A stretch of 64,000 nt of DNA. Source: Archivesica marissinica (lineage: Eukaryota > Mollusca > Bivalvia > Venerida > Vesicomyidae). Positions 60,301 through 64,000 of this stretch are shown here, piece after piece. The notes beneath the pieces were generated by a model that saw nothing but the letters and a program-made list of their open reading frames with translations, did no database searches and was not told the DNA's origin. The stretch covers positions 37,421,858-37,485,857 of the forward strand of contig CM026397.1 in the NCBI GenBank assembly GCA_014843695.1, given 5' to 3'. The position numbers were made by a program, and so were the translations under genes. Positions within the stretch are counted from its first letter, which is position 1, and the number at the start of each line of letters is the position of its first letter.

Positions 60301-61706
60301 ACCATAAAAGAGGCAAATCTACAACATTTTGCTTGGCATTGTCTCTGCCGCAGTGCTATGTTAGGCTTGGCATTGTCTCTGCCGCAGTGCTATGTTAGGC
60401 TTGGCATTGTCTCTGCCGCAGTGCTAGGTTAGGCTTGGCATTGTCTCTGCCGCAGTGCTAGGTTAGGCTTGGCATTGTCTCTGCCGCAGTGCTATGCTAG
60501 GTTTAGGCTAGGCATTGTCTCTGCCGCAGTGCTATGTTAGGCTTGGCATTGTCTCTGCCGCAGTGCTATGTTAGGCTTGGCATTGTCTCTGCCGCAGTGC
60601 TATGTTAGGCTTGGCATTGTCTCTGCCGCAGTGCTATGTTAGGTTTAGTTTATACAAATCTACAACATTTTGCTTGGCATTGTCTCTGCCGCAGTGCTAT
60701 GTTAGGTTTAGTTTATACAAATCTACAACATTTTACTTGGCATTGTCTCTGCCGCAGTGCTATGTTAGGTTTAGTTTATACAAATCTACAACATTTTACT
60801 TGGCATTGTCTCTGCCGCAGTGCTATGTTAGGTTTAGTTTATACAAATCTACAACATTTTACTTGGCATTGTCTCTGCCGCAGTGCTATGTTAGGTTTAG
60901 TTTATACAAATCTACAACATTTTACTTGGCATTGTCTCTGCCGCAGTGCTATGTTAGGTTTAGTTTATACAAATCTACAACATTTTGCTTGGCATTGTCT
61001 CTGCCGCAGTGCTATGTTAGGTTTAGTTTATACATATCTACAACATTTTGCTTGGCATTGTCTCTGCCGCAGTGCTATGTTAGGTTTAGTTTATACATAT
61101 CTACAACATTTTGCTTGACATTGTCTCTGCCGCAGTGCTATGCTAGGTTTAGTTTATACATATCTACAACATTTTGCTTGGCATTGTCTCTGCTGCAGTG
61201 CTATGTTAGGTTTAGTTTATACATATCTACAACATTTTGCTTGGCATTGTCTCTGCCACAGTGCTATGTTAGGTTTAGTTCATACAAATTTATATGAGCT
61301 CGATTGCGAAACAAGTTCTTATAACTTATATTAATCACTCTCGAGACCTCATTCCTGATATGGAATCCATCACAACGAGGGAGAGAGAAGAGGCAACGTG
61401 GAATTTAAATGCCTTGCCTAAGGGCACAATCGTAACAGCTCCAGCGGGGCTCGAACTCCGGGACTTTCGCACATGAAGCGAATCCGCAACCACCGAACTA
61501 TCACGACTTCCACAAGGTTTGTATGATAGTATGTGATGCTGACTCTACTCACATAGGATATACCATAATTAATACATATATATCATGCATACATATACAA
61601 GATGGCGTAGTTACTTTTCATAAATACTATATGCATACCTTGTGACCGCAGATAACCACCAAAGATCTTATCAATCAGGTTAGTCCGCTTGCTGTAATCG
61701 TCAAGA
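38854..61706 (-). CDS. USP36/USP42-like ubiquitin carboxyl-terminal hydrolase, 3' eight exons (partial gene)
   Basis: This is a cysteine protease of the USP family (peptidase C19), which removes ubiquitin from proteins. Eight exons joined 61639-61706, 57340-57487, 55215-55292, 54444-54540, 52708-52830, 48657-48761, 43058-43133 and 38854-39356 give 1198 nt in one frame (about 398 residues plus stop). All junctions are GT-AG and phases agree. In order they encode IFGGYLRS, a zinc ribbon with two Cys pairs (CCSC and CQRC), LQLKRF, YPQQLDIRQYM, the His box ending SGHYLA, WYHFND, and YVLFYKK. This order and spacing match the USP36/USP42/USP17 group as I know it. The catalytic Cys box must lie right of the window. 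The tail after YVLFYKK is only about 200 residues, much shorter than in vertebrate USP36 or USP42. The group assignment is from memory; membership in the USP family is secure. Confidence 0.92.
38990..39235 (-). repeat. 60-bp coding minisatellite in USP last exon (copy B)
   Basis: There are four units including the diverged one, each encoding 20 residues ending SAASSVTC or SAASSVTS. Units differ from one another at a few codons (QSSRSQ, PSSKSQ, QSSQSL). Confidence 0.85.
39633..42772 (+). repeat. 32/38-bp array with embedded TTAGGG (copy B)
   Basis: About 90 units of the same sequence as 2220-2479. Units come in two lengths, 38 bp with and 32 bp without one TTAGGG hexamer after GGTCAGGG. Two G/T-rich irregular patches interrupt it (about 40674-40710 and 42545-42590). 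It fills most of the last USP intron. Confidence 0.95.
43058..43133 (-). CDS. USP C-terminal linker exon (copy B)
   Basis: This 76-nt exon has acceptor TTGTAG and donor GTAAAC. It starts in phase 0 with EHAAVEETLPSIPAVPSTRK and ends with one base that makes Ala with the next exon (SSK-A-VTRD). It is identical in the two copies. Its small size, phase fit and conservation between array-filled introns support it as a real exon. Confidence 0.85.
43185..46904 (+). repeat. 38-bp array (copy B), split by a transposon
   Basis: It has the same unit as 2895-3980, with frequent CATG/CATA length variants. It is interrupted by the hAT-like element at 45233-46175. An internal segment is repeated about 1.04-1.07 kb further on. 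Confidence 0.95.
45233..46175 (+). mobile_element. Non-autonomous hAT-like DNA transposon
   Basis: This 943-bp element has inverted ends TAGTGATAAACCGATTAT and, in reverse at the right, TAGTGATGTGCATCGGTT. It is flanked by the 8-bp duplication ATGTACAG (45225-45232 and 46176-46183), which is hAT-typical. It contains a run of 18 T and GATTATAATCAACGAG-like sequence. No transposase is seen. It is absent from copy A. Confidence 0.82.
46905..47297 (+). repeat. 40-bp array (copy B)
   Basis: About ten units of TGAGTGGTCCATCAATCATA plus CAATCTCATTTGTTTAACAG, against five in copy A. Confidence 0.92.
47405..48305 (+). repeat. 52-bp array (copy B)
   Basis: About 18 units of the 4293-4459 type. Some lack the second GGCACT and are shorter. 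Diverged half-units continue to about 48530 (GGTTTTGAGAAATGAT twice). Confidence 0.92.
48657..48761 (-). CDS. USP exon ending the catalytic domain (copy B)
   Basis: This 105-nt exon is phase 0 at both ends, with acceptor TTACAG and donor GTAAGT. It reads RSKKSLQKVMASTKSVYVLF and then YKKNEITQVIPVQMN. YVLFYKK is the usual closing strand of the USP fold. Copy A has RSMKS in place of RSKKS. Confidence 0.93.
49424..49655 (+). repeat. 82-bp array remnant (copy B)
   Basis: Between two and three units of the 5254-6180 type. Further pieces are at 50044-50100 and 51433-51545, separated by the two insertions. Confidence 0.88.
49658..50043 (+). mobile_element. 386-bp TIR transposon (MITE-like)
   Basis: The ends CAGGCCTCGACAAATTT and, in reverse, CAGGGCTCGACAAATCC form inverted repeats. 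CATAG is found directly on both sides (49653-49657, 50044-50048). ACTCGTCC repeats occur inside near both ends. No coding capacity is present. The superfamily is not settled by a 5-bp duplication. It is absent from copy A. Confidence 0.75.
50101..51432 (+). mobile_element. 1.33-kb TIR transposon, non-autonomous
   Basis: The left end TCAGTGCTCTCCGTAGAA and right end, in reverse, CGGTGTTCTCCGGAAG are inverted. TCAGA precedes and follows it (50096-50100, 51433-51437). Subterminal AAGTAACCGGC occurs in opposite orientation at the right. No transposase frame is seen. A partial relative is at 29700-30140. It is absent from copy A. Confidence 0.72.
51575..51830 (+). pseudogene. LINE reverse-transcriptase C-terminal fossil (copy B)
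   Basis: This matches 6236-6482: YVRNICASKELRSKNNLLTL, VVPKCRIICYRDRSFQSADA, TLWNTLSSGI. The LTTFKKALK tail kept in copy A is lost, and the sequence passes directly into the 85-bp array. Confidence 0.8.
51778..51882 (+). repeat. LINE-derived 52-bp repeat, two units (copy B)
   Basis: Two units against about 58 in copy A. This state is close to the unexpanded LINE. Confidence 0.88.
51883..52691 (+). repeat. 85-bp array (copy B)
   Basis: About nine units of the 9625-10416 type, with variants CACAATTTGC and CTAATATAGTCTG. Confidence 0.93.
52708..52830 (-). CDS. USP exon with catalytic His box (copy B)
   Basis: This 123-nt exon is phase 0 at both ends, with acceptor TTTCAG and donor GTAAGT. It encodes GPPVTYSLYGLILHKG, then SSANSGHYLANIRSGDQWYH and FNDAS. 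The His of SGHY is the expected catalytic His, and the Asn or Asp of FND is the expected third catalytic position. It differs from copy A by ANIRSGD against ASIRCGD. Confidence 0.95.
53057..53909 (+). repeat. 21-bp array (copy B)
   Basis: About 40 units, mostly the CTTAAG/CTTGAG variant (GTACACTAGCTGGTAACTT), in the intron upstream of the His-box exon. Copy A has at least 680 units, mostly CATAAG. Confidence 0.95.
53917..54383 (+). repeat. 66-bp array
   Basis: About seven units start GTAAATATAACAAACTTCTG and contain CAATACACAAGTATAAGATC. CTTCTGCAATACACAA also occurs once outside the array at about 52951, so the unit may come from local intron sequence. Confidence 0.93.
54444..54540 (-). CDS. 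USP exon (RFRFSY to YPQQLDIRQYMSNKQ)
   Basis: This 97-nt exon has acceptor TTTCAG and donor GTAAGT. The first G completes the Arg of LKR, then it reads FRFSYSGHSTKLSNTV and LYPQQLDIRQYMSNKQ. The Y-P-x-x-LD-x-R-x-YM block is strongly conserved in USP36/42-type catalytic domains. I find no counterpart in copy A, where it would fall within or beyond the 21-bp array or the gap. Confidence 0.92.
54541..55214. other. USP intron without a tandem array
   Basis: This 674-bp AT-rich intron is the only one of the seven visible USP introns without a tandem array. Confidence 0.75.
55215..55292 (-). CDS. USP exon (distal zinc Cys and LKR)
   Basis: This 78-nt exon has acceptor TTTCAG and donor GTATAG. It reads CQQKVSALKTLTILRAPTIL followed by TLQLK and the first two bases of an Arg codon. 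Cys completes the CQRC zinc pair. The segment up to LQLKR corresponds to the P-x-VLxLxLKRF strand of USP folds. Confidence 0.92.
55420..55687 (+). repeat. 42-bp AT-rich array
   Basis: About 6.4 units of ATAATGATATATAAAATAGA then TATATTGACATATAAATTGG. The period is a multiple of three, so it is open in several frames. Confidence 0.94.
55738..55829 (-). mobile_element. SINE-D body fragment at the edge of an array
   Basis: CATATGGCGACTCTCCGGCT, TTGGTGGTGGAGGACGACCC and CCAGTATTTCAGGCAGG match SINE-D. The sequence passes directly into the array at 55830. Confidence 0.68.
55830..56150 (+). repeat. 37-bp then 28-bp arrays made from SINE-D body
   Basis: Three 37-bp units (GATGAACCACCAACCTCCGC) are followed by about eight 28-bp units (GACAGCTGAATAGCTTCCTC). 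Both correspond to the SINE-D stretch GTAGAACCACCGACC...CAGYTGGATAGCTTCCTCAC. Confidence 0.88.
56150..56412 (-). mobile_element. SINE-D with tRNA-like head
   Basis: The minus-strand head is GTGGCCGAGTGGTTATGGTT (A box), then GGTTTGAATGCC (B-box-like), then a body with GTAGGTCGGTGGTTCTACAT and GCCTGTGCCTGTAATACTGC. It is inside a USP intron. Its head overlaps the first unit of the 59-bp array. Confidence 0.75.
56358..57281 (+). repeat. About 59-bp array made from the SINE-D tRNA-like head
   Basis: About 16 units contain GTGAGGGACATGTGATTAGA, GGTCAACAACAGTAACACTC and GGCCACAGAGAGGCCCC. Each unit keeps the reverse-complemented A-box region CACTCGGCCAC of SINE-D. It ends close to the donor side of the zinc-ribbon exon. 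Confidence 0.92.
57340..57487 (-). CDS. USP exon (zinc ribbon, first Cys pair; YDP and FDKFV blocks)
   Basis: This 148-nt exon has acceptor TTGCAG and donor GTATAT. It encodes VCCCSCGHKSSTYDPLLDLS, then a segment with SFDKFVTADTLEGDNAYNCQ. The pattern CxxC, then S-x-TYDP-x-LDLSL, then F-x-x-FV-x-x-x-x-LxGxNxYxC is the standard USP36/42 layout. The second Cys of the distal pair is supplied by the next exon (CQRC). Confidence 0.92.
57822..58157 (+). repeat. 57-bp array, six units
   Basis: Units contain GAGCGTGTGTGCGTACACCT and CACCATGGCTGCTGTCA. The period is a multiple of three, so long frames on both strands are artefacts. Confidence 0.94.
58158..60155 (+). repeat. 34-bp array
   Basis: About 58 units of GTAAGTAATGATGTAATTGT then GGGAGGGGTAAACT, with frequent one-base indels, unlike the cleaner arrays around it. 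Confidence 0.95.
60314..60640 (+). repeat. 34-bp array (GCTTGGCATTGTCTCTGCCG)
   Basis: About nine units. It passes into a 63-bp array that contains the same core. Confidence 0.93.
60640..61275 (+). repeat. 63-bp array with SINE-B-like tail segment
   Basis: About ten units of GTTTAGTTTATACAAATCTA, CAACATTTTGCTTGGCATTG, TCTCTGCCGCAGTGCTATGT. The first segment matches the outer end of SINE-B. Confidence 0.93.
61268..61512 (-). mobile_element. SINE-B, full copy with tRNA-like head
   Basis: On the minus strand: the head has A box TAGTTCGGTGG, a CAT anticodon-like loop between TTCGC and GCGAA (Met-like), and B box GAGTTCGAGCC. The body has GTTACGATTGTGCCCTTAGG and AAATTCCACGTTGCCTCTTC; the tail ends AAATTTGTATGAACTAAA. 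It sits in the intron next to the IFGGYLRS exon. Confidence 0.8.
61639..61706 (-). CDS. USP exon (IFGGYLRS block)
   Basis: This 68-nt exon is preceded by TTTCAG and followed by GTATGC on the minus strand. After one leftover base it reads LDDYSKRTNLIDKIFGGYLR and then SQ. The last G joins TT of the next exon to make Val, giving SQ-V-CCCSCG. IFGGYLRS followed by a Cys-rich turn is typical of the start of the zinc-ribbon region in USP36/42-type enzymes. It is the most upstream exon visible. Confidence 0.88.
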
Positions 61707-61740
61707 CTGAAATATACATAAAACTAATTCATAACAACCA

Positions 61741-63663
61741 GTAACAGGTGTACAGTAAATGACAGATATCCTACAGAACAGCTGGTGATATGTGTACAGT
61801 AAATGACAGATATCCTACAGAACAACTGGTGATATGTGTACAGTAAACGACAGATATCCAACAGAACAGCTGGTGATATGTGTACAGTAAACCACCAATA
61901 TCCAACAGAACAGCTGGTGCTATGTGTACAGTAAATGACAGATATCCAACAGAACAGCTGGTGATATGTGTACAGTAAACCACAGCAATCCTACAGTAAC
62001 AGCTGGTGATATGTGTACAGTAAATGACAGATATCCAACAACAGCTGGTGATATGTGTACAATAAATGACAGATATCCAACAGTACAGCTGGTGATATGT
62101 GTACAGTAAATGACAGATATCCAACAGTACAGCTGGTGATATGTGTACAGTAAATGACAGATATCCAACAGTACAGCTGGTGATATGTGTACAGTAAATG
62201 ACAGATATACAACAGAACAGCTGGTGATATGTGTACAGTAAACCACAGATATCCAACAGAACAGCTGGTGATATGTATACAGTAAACCACCGATATCCAA
62301 CAGAACAGCTGGTGATATGTGTACAGTAAATGACAGATATACAACAGAACAGCTGGTGATATGTGTACAGTAAACCACAGATATACAACAGAACAGCTGG
62401 TGATATGTGTACAGTAAATGACAGATATACAACAGAACAGCTGGTGATATGTGTACAGTAAATGACAGATATCCAACAGTACAGCTGGTGATATGTGTAC
62501 AGTAAATGACAGATATCCAACAGTACAGCTGGTGATATGTGTACAGTAAATGACAGATATACAACAGAACAGCTGGTGATATGTGTACAGTAAACCACAG
62601 ATATCCAACAGAACAGCTGGTGATATGTATACAGTAAACCACCGATATCCAACAGAACAGCTGGTGATATGTGTACAGTAAATGACAGATATACAACAGA
62701 ACAGCTGGTGATATGTGTACAGTAAATGACAGATATACAACAGAACAGCTGGTGATATGTGTACAGTAAACCACAGATATACAACAGAACAGCTGGTGAT
62801 ATGTGTACAGTAAATGACAGATATACAACAGAACAGCTGGTGATATGTGTACAGTAAATGACAGATATCCAACAGAACAGCTGGTGATGTGTACAGTAAA
62901 CCACAGATATACAACAGAACAGCTGGTGATATGTGTACAGTAAATGACAGCAATCCAACAGAACAGCTGGTGATATGTGTACAGTAAACCACAGCAATCC
63001 AACAGAACAGCTGGTGATATGTGTACAGTAAACCACCGATATCCTACAGAACAGCTGGTGCTATGTGTACAGTAAACCACAGCAATCCAATAGAACAGCT
63101 GGTGCTATGTGTACAGTAAACCACAGCAATCCAACAGAACAGCTGGTGATATGTGTACAGTAAACCACAGCAATCCTACAGAACAGCTGGTGATATGTGT
63201 ACAGTAAACGACAGCAATCCTACAGAACAGCTGGTGAATATGTGTACAGTAAACCACAGCAATCCTACAGAACAGCTGGTGATATGTGTACAGTAAACCA
63301 CAGCAATCCTACAGAACAGCTGGTGATATGTGTACAGTAAACCACAGCAATCCTACAGAACAGCTGGTGATATGTGTACAGTAAACCACAGCAATCCTAC
63401 AGAACAGCTGGTGATATGTGTACAGTAAACCACAGCAATCCTACAGAACAGCTGGTGATATGTGTACAGTAAACCACAGCAATCCTACAGAACAGCTGGT
63501 GATATGTGTACAGTAAACCACAGCAATCCTACAGAACAGCTGGTGATATGTGTACAGTAAACCACAGCAATCCTACAGAACAGCTGGTGATATGTGTACA
63601 GTAAACCACAGCAATCCTACAGAACAGCTGGTGATATGTGTACAGTAAACCACAGACATCCTA
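61741..63663 (+). repeat. 44-bp array
   Basis: About 43 units of ACAGTAAATGACAGATATCC then AACAGAACAGCTGGTGATAT and GTGT. Left units carry TGACAGATATCC and right units CCACAGCAATCC, so there are two homogenised subfamilies. It lies in the intron upstream of the first visible USP exon. Confidence 0.95.
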
Positions 63664-63823
63664 CTGTGGTATTGCTCACGACTTGAAAATGAAAAGGCAC
63701 ACCCATTTTCCCCCCAACTGCAACCTTGAGCTGTCAATCATTCTTGGACTGGATGATATTTCTATATCCACCTGTTAATTTTTCATGAGCAATTTCTATG
63801 ATTGACAGATGACTTAAGCAATT

Positions 63824-64000
63824 CGTTTATTTATCGTTGCTACAGGTTATCCATATGAGCGATGCCTCCGGAAGAGATTAGTCATTTTATATTTTTGGAG
63901 GATAGTGAGTGCAATGATAACGACAGAGACCATTCCAGAGCTCCCCTGGTTCTTTTACGTGCACGGTGTACAGCACCGACACGAGACCTCGGTTTAAAGT
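63824..64000 (-). mobile_element. SINE-A copy, cut by the window end
   Basis: This is the reverse complement of the SINE-A body and tail: GATTAGTCATTTTATATTTT, TTCTTTTACGTGCACGGTGT, CACGAGACCTCGGTTTAAA. The tRNA-like head would lie beyond 64000. Confidence 0.8.

Noticed and set aside
61440..61505. A tRNA-Met gene on the minus strand
   Set aside because: The anticodon-like CAT loop and boxes are those of the SINE-B head. The SINE body follows directly and pairing is incomplete.
61771..63080. Minus-strand frames of 333 to 421 codons
   Set aside because: They are translations of the 44-bp array in shifting frames, with no non-repetitive sequence.

Overview
This window looks like nuclear DNA of an invertebrate animal, most likely a mollusc or another lophotrochozoan. 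The evidence is spliced exons with GT-AG introns encoding animal protein families, several tRNA-derived SINEs, fossil LINE reverse-transcriptase ends and hAT-like DNA transposons. No bacterial gene, operon or CRISPR array is present. By my estimate about 60 % of the bases are minisatellite or satellite arrays with units of 15 to 85 bp. Nearly all the long open reading frames are by-products of these arrays and are not genes.

The main gene is on the minus strand and can only be seen by joining exons. Eight exons between 61706 and 38854 keep one reading frame and encode the C-terminal part of a ubiquitin-specific protease of the USP36/USP42 type: zinc ribbon, the KRF block, the His box with GHY, the YVLFYKK end of the catalytic domain, then a Ser/acidic repeat tail and a basic C-terminus. 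The catalytic Cys exon lies beyond the right edge. Six of its seven visible introns hold large tandem arrays.

The last four exons, with their introns and 3' flank, occur a second time at 10555 to 1494 in the same orientation. Copy A is 1 to at least 25077 and copy B is 37813 to about 53909. Unique sequence and exons are nearly identical, but the arrays differ greatly in length and each copy has its own transposon insertions. Copy A runs into a 14.3-kb array of a 21-bp unit and then a gap of exactly 1000 N. It could be a real segmental duplication or an unpurged second haplotype.

Between the copies, 26078 to 37812 holds a 26-bp array, a possible WD40 exon fragment, LINE and SINE fossils, the first exon of a PRXL2C (AAED1)-like peroxiredoxin-like gene on the minus strand, a 41-bp array around a palindrome, several short arrays, and an element with about 350-bp inverted arms. 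Right of the USP catalytic exons, 55.4 to 63.7 kb, is intron sequence full of arrays. Two of those arrays are expanded pieces of a SINE, and the 52-bp array at 6.45-9.59 kb is an expanded piece of a LINE reverse-transcriptase gene. The main theme is local conversion of transposon fragments into minisatellites inside the introns of a deubiquitinase gene.
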